Shown here piece after piece: positions 40,976 to 53,189 of a DNA stretch of 64,000 nucleotides. Where the stretch lies: the NCBI GenBank assembly GCA_964034945.1, contig OZ035960.1:74011085-74075084 (forward strand), written 5' to 3'. Both the position numbers and the translations under genes were made by a program. Position 1 is the stretch's first letter, and every line of letters starts with the position of its first letter. The notes under the pieces were generated by a model that worked only from the letters and a program-made list of their open reading frames with translations, was not told where the DNA came from and made no database searches. Source of the stretch: Chrysopilus asiliformis (Eukaryota; Arthropoda; Insecta; Diptera; Rhagionidae).

Positions 40976-42029
40976 AAAAAGTTTGCAATTCCGAACTAAA
41001 AATGGCTCTCCTGTAATTTGCAAAATGTCAGTTACGACAGTTTGCCTCTGGGGTACAGATTTATGCTCCTCCTTTGTGTGTATTGAATCTGATGTATTGA
41101 ATGCCATGTTATTTCGTTCTTTGCGCTCTTGAAATTTTCGCTCTTAACGGCAAAAGCGTTTGCTGTGGTTTCCGACTCTCGTTATTAGGAACGAAAATTA
41201 TTTCTATTTAAGTCAGCGGGCTTCGGCCATGTGCACCAAGGGCATTTTCGCAGCTCAAAGTGCCCTGTTATACATCGATTCTTCATGCTACCCGTTTCAT
41301 TCTGGCTTGTACGAAAACTGCATACATACGCATATGAAAGAAATAATCTGTTTCACTTTGCATATAACCCGTTCTGCTTCCACTTGGGCATTTTGCTTAT
41401 CATGGAGCTTTGCTGAGTTCTAAGTGAGGCCATTTATGCGAGAGATTTTTATTAGCTCAGTTGTCATTAGGACATTGACTGAAGTAGTGGTGTATTTCAT
41501 ACTGCTGAAAATCATGAAAAATTTAACACTGCTGAAAATCATGAAGCGTTCTGTCTCAAAAGACGACACGAATTTTGGGCATGATTGTTTTCTTATTCGG
41601 TGTGATAACACAATGCAATGTTTACTATGATTTCAGGAAATTAAAACAATAAAAAAATACAATTTAAATAGGCATTTTAAGTCGTTTCATAAAATATCAA
41701 TTGATCAAATTACTGTTTCTGGTTTTATGAAATTATTTTTATTTTCCGATTGTAATTCGGAAATTTCATATAAAAGTTTTTCATTATCAAAACTTTTTTT
41801 AACGTAAAGTAAAACCATTAACAGTGTGTCAAAACCAAAAATAATGAAAAAGAGCTTTCAACAAAGTTTGAACTAGGCTCGGAGAGCAAGCCATATAAAC
41901 AAGTAAATCGCTTGTCAGTGGTAGTGGATCCCCGAGAACTTTGAAAGCTTTCCTGGCCCTGATTTAAGTTATCGCTTCTTGTTCAAAGCGGTTTGTGGGT
42001 CTCGCATAAAAATGAATGAAAGCCTCGAG
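40976..42029. repeat. Family I repeat copy 3, left part
   Basis: TTTGTGTGTATTGAATCTGA, TTATTTCGTTCTTTGCGCTC and GGTTTCCGACTCTCGTTATT match the 17.0 kb copy. 41220-41420 is unique-looking, with a plus-strand frame from 41160 of no known family. 41960-42029 (TTGTTCAAAGCGGTTTGTGG, GAAAGCCTCGAG) matches 14.58-14.63 kb, then is cut by the hAT element at 42030 and resumes at 43607. Confidence 0.55.
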
Positions 42030-43606
42030 CAGTGTTGCCATTTTCAGCTACTTGTCTCATTTCTAGCGACTTTCATGCCTTAAAAAGAACGTGTTGAGAT
42101 TTGAGATTTTAGTGGTCTTTTGGGGACTTTTCGGAGATTTTCATCGATTTTCAAAAGTTTCTTAAGAAAAAAAAACATGTGTGTGCAGTGCACACGCGGT
42201 AGAAGTGAAACCTTAGGAAAACTAAACAGCGAGAGAATGAGACGAATGCGGTATCAGGAGTGGGATAGTTATAGCGTTTATTTATTATAATATTGGTACC
42301 AAGTTCAAAAGTCATATTATATTTTTATTGAAAATCTAATACCGGATTCATGATCAGCGACCCCAAAAACCCCCTTATGCCGATTTTTCCGAGGAAAAAC
42401 GGGAAAAAGGATATTTATCCTTACAGGACCTTTCGTTTCGAATTTTGAAAATCTAATACCGGATTCGTGATCAGCGACCCCAAAAACCCCATAGTGCCAA
42501 TTTTTCCGGGGAAAAATGGGAAAAAGGATATTTTCATTATCCTTACAGGACCTTCCGCTTCGAATTTTGAAAATCTAATACCGGATTCGTGATCAGCGAC
42601 CCCAAAAACCCCATAGTGCCAATTTTTCCGGGAAAAATGGGAAAAAGGATATTTGCGTTATCCTTACAGGACCTTCCGTTTCAAATTTTGAAATTCCAAC
42701 ACCGGATTCGTGATCAGCAACCCCAAAAACCCTAAATGAAAATTTTTCCGGGGAGAAATGGGAAAAAGGATATTTTCATTATCCTTACAGGACCTTCCGT
42801 TTCGAATTTTGAAAATGTACATAGCTAAAAACCTGCTCCTGGCAACATAGATCATTTTGCAAAAAACCGCATAAAAATCGGTCCAGTAGTTTTTGAGTTT
42901 TGTAATCTCAGGCAGACAGACAAACAGACAAACAATAAAACATCCATTTTTATATATATAGATATGTATATATTGCAATGTATGACGAAACATCAGTAAT
43001 TTATCGCCTCCTCTCTCCACTTCCTCCCTCCTAACACTTCTCCCTTCCCCCCTTCCCCTTCCCCCGTCCCCCTCCCCAACACTCTTGTTTACGATAAATT
43101 GACCGGCACCCATCTGTATTCTATCTCATTTTCTCGCAGGCTAAAATATCCTATCTCTTTTTACTGTCGCTTTTTCGTTTCATCGAGTTTGAAATCACTC
43201 ACAACGCCGCTAAAGAAGTTTTCACTTCAAAAACTTTGTTGAAAATTTTACTAATAAATATCATACTTTTCACAATTTTTTACATTTATGCTTATTGGGT
43301 CAACAACCTACCAAAAGAAAATACATGAATCATTAAACTTAAGTAAACGTCAAATATATTTTGAATTTTGTTTGCTTTGCTGTAGGTGCAGTGTGTTTTT
43401 TAAGAAGACAAAGTTGTTTTTTTTTATTATTATATTTTATTATTGTTAAAAACAAAGAATAAAAGCGATTTGAAAAGAAGATATATGTTTAAATATGCAT
43501 TAAAAAAATGTCTCAAAACTACCGATTTGTGACTATAATTTCGGAGACTTTTGAGATTTTTTTCCTCATTTCAGCGATTTTGGGCTTCAGGTCTCCGGCA
43601 ACACTG
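42030..43606. mobile_element. hAT-type non-autonomous element
   Basis: Ends CAGTGTTGCCATTTTCAGC (42030) and CCGGCAACACTG (43606), flanked by the exact 8 bp duplication GCCTCGAG (42022-42029 and 43607-43614). CAGTG ends with 8 bp duplications define hAT. 1,577 bp with a satellite (42331-42830) and C/T-rich stretch (43010-43075) but no transposase. It splits family I, whose sequence rejoins exactly after removal of one duplication. Confidence 0.88.
42331..42830. repeat. 121-122 bp satellite, four units, reverse of the 3.2 kb array
   Basis: AAAATCTAATACCGGATTCG-type starts at 42331, 42448, 42570 and 42690, ending about 42812. Units contain GATCAGCGACCCCAAAAACC, TTTTTCCGGGGAAAAA and CATTATCCTTACAGGACCTT, the reverse complement of the 3.26-3.76 kb monomer with divergence. 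Confidence 0.85.
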
Positions 43607-45038
43607 GCCTCGAGCAATGGCTGTTGGGTATGATGCATACACATATATAAGTATGTATTTCATTAGAGCCAACCCACACGCTTCATCTCGTCGCGGCAAC
43701 TTTTGGTCCTCAAAATGCCTTTCCGACGTATACGTTTCTTCACTTTTTAGTAGGAAAAACTTGTTTACAACAAGCGATCGCTCATGTGTATTCCAGCTCA
43801 TTCCCTTTCTAGCTAGCACCGAGGCAACATCAATTGCCACAATAGAATCTGCCAACAATAGAAGAATAAGGACTGGTTATTTTGTTATTCGCCTACCTAC
43901 CTGAAAAATAAAACTACCTGCAATTGGTATTTCACTATTTGCATTCAATTTTTGTTTATTTGGGATATGTGGCTAAGCACCGACTGACTCGATGAAATTA
44001 CGCACACATGCATTCTGACGTGCTACACGAGCGACTTTGTTTATGTGCGTAAAAGAAGACGAGAAGAACACTTTTCGAGTGGCGACTTTTCCCACCTTTC
44101 CGCACTTGTTTCTTTCCCACAATTTGGTAGGGAGATGTCCCACTGGCGCATCAGCTCCTGCAGCTGACTGATCCCGACATCAGGTCGCGCAGCCGCATGA
44201 ACTGATTCGATCAGTTGACATGACACACTGAACTGGGATCAGCTGACCTCAAACGTCAAAATGTCGGACTCGGAGGAAGAACTTCTCCTTATTTCTCTGC
44301 TAAAAAAAACTGAATCTGTGCAATCGTACAAACATCTACCTTTTCCTACAGCTTGTACGATTCCTGTGTTTAATTTTTCCTATTCGATGGACATCGTATT
44401 TATTTTCTCGTGTTCAAAAGTTTATTAGTTAAACAGACTTGTCAAAATTTTGTGATGTCCCCAACTAGTAATTATTGTAAAGTCAACATTATATGAAGTA
44501 GAGAGCCTATAACCTAGAGAGTGGCCATGCTACCTTTATAGACTGTGCCACTGATGACAATTATTACCGCCAGACGAAAAAAATATTGAAAATTATCATT
44601 TTATTTTATTTAATCTAACAAAAATGACATTAGAAACTACCCGACATGTTCCTGATATCAGCTACATTTAGATCAGTTCAAAAAAGTCAGCTTTGTGTCG
44701 CAGACATGAAGCTGCACATTTTTTGCAGTGTGCCATGCGCCATTGGATTACATGTGCAACTGATATCGGGATCAGTCAGCTTCAGCAGCTGATGGCCAGT
44801 GGGACACCTCGCGTAAAGTTGCGGCATCCTGATGCCCGAAAGTTGCTCCGTGTACGCCCATACTTAGTAAGCGAGCGATATTTCGCTCCCAGCATTAAAG
44901 TTCTGTTCAGGGCTGTGATTTTTGATTTTCGAAATTGTAGTAGAATCGATGAAATCGTAGTAAATTTATGTAAAACCTTCGTCATTATATCTATAACTAA
45001 TTTGAACGAAAGACTAGAAATGGGAGCGTTTTGAACAC
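43607..45038. repeat. Family I repeat copy 3, right part
   Basis: Resumes with GAGCAATGGCTGTTGGGTAT and ATATATAAGTATGTATTTCA. An insertion follows: an inverted repeat pair about 44128-44183 / 44760-44815 (CAGTGGGACATCTC-type ends, GGGATCAGTCAGC core) bounds about 690 bp of unassigned sequence. It ends with GAAATGGGAGCGTTTTGAACACTG at 45038, the hAT-like terminus of the family. Confidence 0.55.
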
Positions 45039-45475
45039 TGTATGTATGATATTTATTTCATACTTCTCTTATCATAAACCAATTATAAATAAAATTATTA
45101 TACCCGTATGGTGAAACCGAATATCTCAAAAACGGTGCATCTTATCAAAAAAGTGCAAGAACAAAAGTTATTTAGGATATGATTCTACATAAAACTCCTA
45201 TACATCAAAATCCGATTGGAATAAATTTTAAAAAAATCTAATTAGAAAGATTGATTTCAAACTGGAATTTTGATACAACTGTTCGCCGTTCACTTAAATC
45301 ACCATACGGATTTTTAATAATTGCCAGATTGGCAATTATAGCTTTTGTTATGTTTTAAATAAAAATGTGTTTCCTTAATTTCCTTTTCACTATAATTTCT
45401 TACTTAAAAATCTATTGGCGATCGTTGTAGGCGGATCCACGTCTTCTGGCCGTCTCTACGAGACAGACACCTGCT
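45001..45475. repeat. Duplicated segment, partner at 17400-17855
   Basis: See 17400-17855. The embedded family A copy (45099-45354, reverse, internally deleted) has the same deletion joint (GTGAAACC|GAATATCTCA) in both places, proving common descent. Confidence 0.7.
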
Positions 45476-46503
45476 ATTTTTATTTAAATTTAGCACAATT
45501 CACAATTGATAGTTGATAATTATCAACTAAGTTGATAAATCGGTATTACGAATGTCAATCGGTGTCAACGTTATTGATAGCTCGTTTCTGTTGATGACTC
45601 GAAAATGATATTTTATCATATTTTTTAATTGTAGGGGAAGCCGGGGCTTGTATTAACAAAATTTGGAAATTGGGTCATATTTTTTTAACAAGTAACATTT
45701 TTGATATTGTGTTTATATCTAGCCATACTGTAGGTCTTCAGGTATCATAAGAAATAAAAAAAAGTTTCAACCAGGTAGTCACTATATGAAAAAAATCATT
45801 TTTATGAAAAAATGTCATCTGTTAAAACTAACCCCGGTCACGGGGCTAGTTTTAACAACGATGGGGTTAGTATTAACATAAGTTTTAACCTGGAAATAAT
45901 TAAAAGAAAAGATTTTTTTTTTCTCAAAAATTATAAAATAACCAAAATATATATCCTTTTAAATTCAAATATATTAATTATCACAAAAACTAATAAAATG
46001 AACCAAATAAATATCCTTTTCAAGGAACATAAATTGACAAAAAAATTAAGTCGTTTTAAAAAACAAAAACAATTATTATTATCTAAAAAAAAGGTCTCAG
46101 GGAAGCTTTTTTGTACATAATTTGTATCTATAAAAACCAGAGATGCAAACCGGTTTTTGAACCGAACCAAAAACCACTGAACCATTGAAATTTTAGTGAA
46201 CCAAAACCAAACCACAAACCGAACCTCTCTGAAAAAAATATGGCCGAACCAAACCAAAACCAAACCATTTTTGAACAAGCTGATTGAACCGAACCAAAAA
46301 CCAAAACTTTTTTTATTGGTTCGGTTCGGTTCAGTTTATATTTAAATATTTAGATTGAAATTTTTTTTATTATCGACCATATAATTTTTTGAAGTTCGTG
46401 CTGTCGGATAAACGGGCCAACACTGAAGATGTTCAGCTTGAAGATATCTTATTAATAAATTTAAATAGCAAATAAGCAAATAACTGCACGTTAATCCATA
46501 TAT

Positions 46504-47490
46504 CGATATATCGTCAGCTTAAAGTGAATTTGTGCTAAGAATAAAATATCAAATTTTACGGAAGAGCTAAAAACCTTGTTAAATAATTTTAATTCTCATT
46601 TAAAGAAAACTGAAATTTGACTGAGAATTAAATGAAGCTCAGTTTTCTTTTAATGAGACTCAGTCTTCATATTTTGGACTTAGCACAAATTCACTTTAAC
46701 TCTAATCCGCACACCCGGTGACTTTGAGTCACTGTTTCAGTTTTGAGAGTGATTGTTACGAATGTTAAAAAAAGTTATTGCATTCACGCTCCTTGACTTT
46801 GTTTTTTTATGTCAATACTATTTAAAAAGAAAAAAAAAAATTTTTTTACTACACCAATAATGTTTTGCTTTTATTTAATTCATACCTAATCCACGCAACG
46901 GTTTTACCAGCAAAGAAAGGTTATTTTGGTATCACTTTGCTTCTGTTTCGCAAAATATCGCAGCATAGTAGAGGATAATAACTGTAGCACTTCCCAAAAG
47001 ACAAAACGTTGCTTCCTGTGTCTCCATTCCTAAGGTCGCGCTTCGAAGCAAATATGTGCAAATGCAAAAAAAAAATCTTTGTAACGAACATTATGTACAT
47101 TATATAACTGAATTAAAAAATGCAAACTTGCATTTTTTTTTAATTAAATTATTCTTTTTTTTGTGTACATTATATGAGGGGGTTAGAATGACAGTGAAGT
47201 AAGTCACTTTTCATTTTTCATTAGTAATCAAGGGTTTTGTGAACATGTATGTAAAAAACTCATAATATTACCCAACCCCATTCACCGCAAGCGTCTTATC
47301 AGTAATATTGTAGTTATAAGTATTTATTACAAACATTAATTTAAGTGAAAAAGTGACTTAGTTAATGAAAAGTGAAAAGTGACTTACTTCACTATCATTC
47401 TGACCCCCTCATATAACTGTGAGTCACCGCCTGCGTGGATTAAGTACAAAATTAGCCTGAGCTGATTAGGGTTAAGCTGACGATATATCA
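46504..47490. mobile_element. Nest level 4: element with GATATATCGTCAGCTTAA ends
   Basis: 18 bp perfect inverted ends (left at about 46504-46521, right 47473-47490). It contains a hairpin (46522-46699, arms AAAGTGAATTTGTGCTAAG), AT-rich filler with no gene, and the next nested MITE. Confidence 0.6.
47173..47413. mobile_element. Nest level 5: MITE with about 50 bp TIRs
   Basis: TGAGGGGGTTAGAATGACAG and its reverse complement (TGTCATTCTGACCCCCTCA with small changes) extend to about 50 bp, including AAGTAAGTCACTTTTCA, with TA-rich flanks compatible with a TA duplication. About 241 bp, non-coding. Confidence 0.7.
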
Positions 47491-48758
47491 CATCCATATA
47501 CTAAAGTTTGAATTGTTTATTTTATTTTGTTAAATAAGCCTGAAATGTTATTTTTCTGTGTTTTTTTTTTACTTTTTTAAAATAAATTTTTTTAATCAAT
47601 TTTTTTGTCTGAACCAAAACCGAACCAAAACCGAACCAAAACCAAGCCCTTTGAACCAAAACCGAACCAAAACCATAAATTTCAAAACTTGGAAATCAAA
47701 ACCAAAACCAAAACCAGATATTGAAATAGTCCCTGAACCAAAACCGAACCTTTTTCAAAAAACATTTGGTTTGCATCTCTGATAAAAACATAGTATGAGA
47801 ATTCTTACTCTATGTCTATGACATTATATTGTTAATTCTTGCCCCATGGGTTTGTTAGTTTTAGCCCCGACACTACTTTTTTTGAATTATTAACCACACA
47901 CAAAAATATAGATTGTAATACAACCAAAGGATATTATTAATTATAGCTTCATTAACTTACATTATCGGCAAAGTTATATTCAATAATATAAAAAACTAAG
48001 ACAGAAATCAAAATATTCCAAACTATAAAAAGTTCGTTTACCAGCTAAATTTCGGTCTTTGTGCTAAACATTCACTGGCAATTAACTGTTTATGACTGAT
48101 GAGTCACGATATGATTGACCTTATCGAATGATGGACAAAAACCAAATTTCGAGGTTCTGGCTCGTATATTTCGGCGGGAATAGGCTTGTTAATACTTACC
48201 CCTGTTAATTCAAGCCCCGGGTTCCCCTACAGATCTTTTTGATGACATTTTAACCAAACCAAAGTTCACAATTGACTGTTTGATAAACGTCAAAATCATT
48301 TCATTCACAATGGTGAAGAATTTTATCAATCAGTGTTCGTAATACCATAAGTTGTTTCAGTTGATAAATTTTGTCAAGTATCAATCGATGATAGTTGACA
48401 TTCATAATAGGGGCCTAAGATACTGGATTTATCAAACGATGTTTATATTAGCGATTTTTTTAGGTGGCCACTAGTTAGGTGAAGGTACCTTTTTTTGAAT
48501 ACGATGCATAAAGTTGTACTACATTTATCATTTTATTTGGGTCGAGCTAATTGAATAGAACTAAACCGAGGAATTGCAAGAAATCGCAATTACATTTAGT
48601 TTTTTGGTTCGATGAACATCAACGAGAAGCAAGTTTTTTTTTCCTTTTTTTTAAGGATCTAAGTACATTTTTTTCTCTAAAATGGCAGCCTAATACGGTA
48701 ATCAATGACTTTTTATAAAGGCCATAAATTTTCTTAATGTCACATTAAGAGTCGGAGG

Positions 48759-49350
48759 CAGTGATGCTATGTACCTTTAGTGATATTCCCCTTTCCAAAT
48801 GACGAAATTCCCCTTTTTCCCCTTTTTCAATGACGAAATTCCCCTCATTTTTCCCCTATAAAAACAACGAATTTTAAATAAAGAATTCATTTATTAAAAC
48901 CAAAAATTATTGTCATCTGGACTCATGTTAAAGTCTTTTAAGAGAAAAAAAAATGTTCTTTTTTCAAAGCGGTTTAAAAGTACACTGAAAAATCGGTTAA
49001 ACGACCATTCCAAAGTCCTTTTAAAGTGCTTTCGTTAAAAATATTGGTGTGTACTTTACAATTGCAATAAGATCATTACATATAAAGTTACAAATGCATA
49101 AATAAGCATTTCCTTCACTCTTTACCTTTGCCTAAGCTTGGAATTGGATTGTAATTGTTTTTAATTATTTGTACTTCTACTTTTCCGTATTTTTTAAAAG
49201 TATTTCGGATTTAGTTGAAAGGCGAAGATTTTCCCCTCGTTGTAAATCGTTTCCCCTCGTTTTGAAGCGTTTTCCCCTTTTCCCCTATTAACAATTTTTA
49301 TAGTCAAATTCCCCGCAAAAAGGGGAATTCCCCTCGATATAGCATCACTG
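48759..49350. mobile_element. hAT MITE, 592 bp
   Basis: Ends CAGTGATGCTAT and ATAGCATCACTG, exact 8 bp duplication GTCGGAGG (48751-48758 and 49351-49358). Subterminal TTCCCCTTTTTCCCC-type repeats at both ends, inverted. No transposase. The exact duplication suggests a young insertion. Confidence 0.9.
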
Positions 49351-49489
49351 GTCGGAGGTGCAGAGAGATAGAGAAATAGCAACAATGGAGGGCTCGTAAA
49401 TTCGGTGAGGGTTTTTAATTAAAAGATGTAAATTTTTAGTTTTGCGATTATTTTGAAAATTACAAACAGTGGTTGATTAAAATGTAGCT

Positions 49490-49628
49490 CTTGGTCAGCG
49501 AAGGTTTTAGTTAATTCCAGAAATGGGGTGGGCAAGCTTCCTGTCACCTTTTTCTGTGGTTTTAGTTAAGCGAAGGTTTTAGTTAATTCCAGAAAAGGGG
49601 TGGGCAAGCTCCTTGTCACCTTTTTCGG
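49490..49628. repeat. Tandem duplication of about 70 bp
   Basis: AGCGAAGGTTTTAGTTAATT followed by GGGGTGGGCAAGCTNCNTGT-type sequence and CACCTTTTTC occurs twice in a row (about 49497-49555 and 49567-49626). Confidence 0.7.
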
Positions 49629-49840
49629 CCCCCAATTTTTTTTTCTGCTTGATTTTTTTTTGTTTTGTAACGTAATTTGGTTTTAAGGCCCCGGTGACTA
49701 CCTAGAACAATGAGGGCTTGACCCCTCTTCTTCCGTTGCTCTGCCACTCCCTTAAGGCATGTCTCCTTTATTGATTAAAGTTTTGCCAGAGAAATAATGC
49801 AATGACCCACCTCTCCGAGCTAGCTATGGCATGCCGTTTC

Positions 49841-51970
49841 TCAAGGCCGACTCCGTGTAGATTCTGGACGAGGCATCAGAATCGCAACACATTGCCTTGT
49901 GTTCACCACAGCCCAAACTATAGCTAGTAATTCTTTTTCAATAGTCGAATATCTCCTTTCAGCAGGATTTAAAGTTCTACTTGCATATGCGATCGGTTGT
50001 GCATTTCCGATTTCACCTTGGGGTAATACTGCTCCTAATGCTTTAGGAATAACTTTAATTCTAGGAAGTGGATATGCATTACCTATTGTCATTTGGTTCA
50101 ATTTACGGTAATCAACTATTACTCTCCATTTTTTCATATTGAGTTGCTAAAATGCAATCTACTTTAATATTACTTGTACTTTCTTCATTATTATTTATAT
50201 AAACTCACTAACGCGCGATTATTATGAATTCTTGTCAAAAAATGGTGTAGGAAAATACCTTTTTGAATTTCCTTTCGAGGGAAAAGAATATCTCCTTTAC
50301 CTATTACCTCAATTTCTATTAATGTTTCGCTTCGCGGAGATTGGTTTTTATATATAAAATTTGCTTCTTTTTGAAATGTGATTTCTGTTATTGAATTTTT
50401 TTATAAGAAAATTTGTATTCTTGAACCTAACTTGTTGATTTCTAAAATTGTTTAGGTAATCAGATTTATCGTATTGAATATCTTGTTCAACTTTGTGAAT
50501 TTCGTCAACCTTTTTTATTAATTCTTCTAAGCTAATATCCTGTGTATCGGTATACTGTTTAAAAGTAGGTTTAATCAATTCTTCTTTAAAAGTTTTAAAA
50601 TCATTTTTTTCATTTTCTTTATTAATTCCAACTTCAGCCTTTGGGTATAATTCTGAATTAGCTGTTTTACATTCTCCTTTTTTCTTTAACATTCTTCTAC
50701 CAAAATCGCTAGCTTTCTCTTCAACTTTTTGTTTTATTTCGCGCAATTCGCCGCAAAAATCTGTTAGTTGTTTAGAGGGTAGATATTGTTTCGTTAACAA
50801 TTTCTCCTGCCAAGTTTAACTTAGGAAGAAATATCAGGTTGTGTTTTTTCGCTCAGTGTATCATGATAACTTTTTCTGTCTGTAAATATCTCTGAATCTC
50901 GTTTTTTCTATTGGCATTAGGTTCGTCAGAAAATGAGGGTAGAACTTTTGTTATAAATTGCACTAAATCTTTAACGGGGTCCATTTTGGTTTTTAAGATT
51001 GAATTACTATTATTGACAACTGTTGAGGGTTTATTTATTTTTAAGGTATCTATTTGTATTTTTCTAAAGTTTCAGTTTGTACTTCATTTTCAGTAAGTTT
51101 TAACTCATTTTCCTGTAGTTCCAGATTTAACTGAGCTTCTCTCAACAAACATTGTTCGATTTTTGATCTTAATTCGTTTTCTAAATCTATTTAATTATTT
51201 TTAACCACCATTTTTAATTCTTCCAATTCGCGTTTTAATTCTCTTTGTTGTTGTTCTATATTTTCGTTTAAATCTTCTCCCTCTAACTATAATTTTCAAT
51301 TTTTTATACCCTGTTTTAAAAAAAAATATGTTTCTGTTTCTAAACTTTCTCCTATTCCGGACTAGGCATTTAAGGTAAAAAATTGAGATAGGAAAATTGG
51401 ATTGAAATATCAAATCACACTTTACGTTAACTAAATCCCATGAAAATTTTTATATTTCCACAATTTTAAAAATGTATATTTTAAATACTATTCCTATTAC
51501 GCAATTAAACAACATGTTATCTACCTTGATGTTACATCATTATCGTTGTTCTTGATGAGTTGATTTCCCTCGCTATATTTACTGTAATTCCACGACTTCC
51601 TTCTTCTATTATAGTTTTTTCTGCTAAATGTTGATTTGTTCCTCCAGGTCTTGTCTGCCTCTGTCTAATTATGAACAGGGATGAAACTCACCAAATATTT
51701 CAACTTCCATGCGCATTCCCACAATCTTAATATTTTTTTAGTTAATGAGTCTTTATTTTTTCCGCTCTTGACTTTTTTATTTCACAATCTCATTATCTTT
51801 TATCTTTGTTGATGATTTCCATTTTTTCGTTTTTCATTTTTTTTCACAACATGATTTTTCTTATTTCTTATATTTTATTTTTATTATTAGGATATTTTTA
51901 TTCGACCACTAGATACGTTGTTAAATTTTTCAATAAAAACGCATCCTACTGGCTGCGCCAAAAATGTGTC
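49841..51970 (-). pseudogene. Decayed Ty3/gypsy element (17.6/297-like)
   Basis: In minus-strand sense, starting from the right: a primer-binding site TGGCGCAGCCAGTAGGAT (about 51951-51968, close to the serine-tRNA type GGCGCAGTCGGTAGGAT of 17.6/297 elements); frames with Lys/Asn-rich gag pieces (50348-50800, including SLEELIKKVDEIHKVEQDI); then 49841-50137 with RT start [20 protein letters not shown] fused by a large deletion to RNase H ([38 protein letters not shown]). Most of RT and all of integrase are gone, stops are frequent, and no 3' LTR is seen on the left. Extinct copy. Confidence 0.7.
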
Positions 51971-52830
51971 GTGACTTTGTGGTTAAAAATCTTAAAAATC
52001 TAATACCACACTTTAATTTAGTTTTTTGATTTCTTTTATTAAAAATTAAATATTTTCGTTTTAGATTACACTATTTAATTACACAACTGTTAAAACTGGT
52101 TTTAAAAACGGTCTGATTTAAAAAATCCTTGATATTAAAAACTTATTGAAAAAAAAATCTTTTAAAAAAGCTCTAATAATATTAAAAACTATTTGCACTC
52201 GGAACTTTATTTTATGAAACGGAACTTTATTAGAAAAAACTGATTTTAAAATCCCGTAAACTGGAGTGATATTCCGTAACTTGTTTCAAGCGTTTATTTC
52301 GAGTTAGAAGAACAAGAAGTATTCGCTTTCTTTGTTTTGACCGAAATAAATGACAGAGAGAAACCGAGATAGCAAATACCACTTTTTCTTCTAACTCGAA
52401 ACAAACGCTTGAATCAAGTTACGGAATACCACTCCTGATATTGATATTGAATTCGATACTAGGTTGATATTTAATTTGATACTGAACTTAATACTGAACG
52501 AACAAACTCTATTTAAATTTATCTGATCTTGAAATGTTTGTTAACTGATCTGATGGATGGAACTCGATTGAAAGAGTATATCTCTTTAATCAAGCTTGTT
52601 TCTTAACAAAGAAGCTTGATATGGGGAAATTGAATGGGCGAATCTCTCTCAATGCATAAACTTAATATCATTTATATGATGAAATTTTACGCGTTTTCTT
52701 ACAATATCGTTTAATTACGATATTCACAAGTTCATTGATCTTGCCTAAGAATTCTTATAACAGAAACGAAAAATAGGAACTAGCTATTAGGTGAAAACTA
52801 TTAGGTGTGAGATTTATAACGTCATACATA
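51971..52830 (-). repeat. Probable 5' LTR of the decayed gypsy element
   Basis: AT-rich sequence immediately upstream (minus sense) of the primer-binding site, ending CACATTTT at the site. Outer boundary cannot be fixed without a second LTR. Interrupted by a 171 bp MITE (52264-52434). Confidence 0.4.
52264..52434. mobile_element. 171 bp hairpin MITE
   Basis: GGAGTGATATTCCGTAACTT (52264) is matched in reverse complement by the sequence ending 52434 over about 50 bp with about four mismatches (core CGTTTATTTCGAGTTAGAAG). No coding capacity. Confidence 0.7.
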
Positions 52831-52855
52831 CATTCTTCGATTTTGTTCAGGGGGT

Positions 52856-52976
52856 CTATTATGGAATACGAGCGTAATCGTAACGATTGGGATTTGCCTG
52901 TTGTTGTTAGTGTTTTCCACTAACAACAACAGGCAAATGCCAATCGTTACGATTACGATCGTATTCCATAATAGGC
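52856..52976. mobile_element. 121 bp near-perfect hairpin MITE
   Basis: 58 bp arms (52856-52913 and 52919-52976) with three mismatches and a five-base loop TTTTC. Arms contain TATTATGGAATACGA and TTTGCCTGTTGTTGTTAGTG. Ends resemble the CCTATTAYG motif of the nest level 1 element. Confidence 0.8.
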
Positions 52977-53189
52977 CACCAGACCTTTTGAAGTGCTATC
53001 GCGCTGTATGCACACAACTTGAGATAAAGTAATAATTTCAATATTGTGAAATTATTACTGAGAATAATGATTCCCTTTGAGTTGCATTCAATCGTTTGGA
53101 ATTTTTCACGAAATTTTATTAAGAAACCTTATTAAATTATGAAATTCGGACATATTTACGGAAGTAAATGAATTTTTATTCGTGCCTTT

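Larger units (their letters stand above)
46138..47781. mobile_element. Nest level 3: hAT-type element with exact 8 bp duplication
   Basis: Ends CAGAGATGCAAACC and GGTTTGCATCTCTG, flanked by ATAAAAAC on both sides (46130-46137, 47782-47789). Subterminal arrays of GAACCAAAACCGAACC-type repeats occur at both ends in opposite orientation (about 46150-46330 and 47610-47760). Short frames in these arrays are repeat translation. Confidence 0.85.
45634..48227. mobile_element. Nest level 2: element with GGGGAAGCC ends, TA duplication
   Basis: TIRs 45631-45657 and 48204-48230 match at 24 of 27 bases (GGGGAAGCCGGGGCTTGTAT), with TA at both borders. The interior has GGGGCTAGTTTTAACA and CGGGGCTAGTTTTAACAACG-like motifs echoing the ends, a pattern like family B. 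No transposase. Confidence 0.7.
45541..48414. mobile_element. Nest level 1: outer element with GGCCCCTATTA-type ends
   Basis: Left CGGTATTACGAATGTCAATC (45541) pairs with right GTTGACATTCATAATAGG (48394-48411) over about 16 of 18 bases. Related end motifs (CCTATTA-Y-G-AAT) occur at about 32373/32441 and 52856/52976. Its own sequence is only about 90 bp on the left and about 185 bp on the right of the inner element. Boundaries approximate. Confidence 0.4.

Noticed and set aside
45812..46120. 102-codon Lys-rich frame
   Set aside because: AT-rich filler between the ends of nested elements; low complexity and no homology.
47558..47782. Lys/Pro-rich KPKPNRTK-type protein
   Set aside because: Translation of GAACCAAAACC subterminal repeats of the hAT element; not conserved coding.
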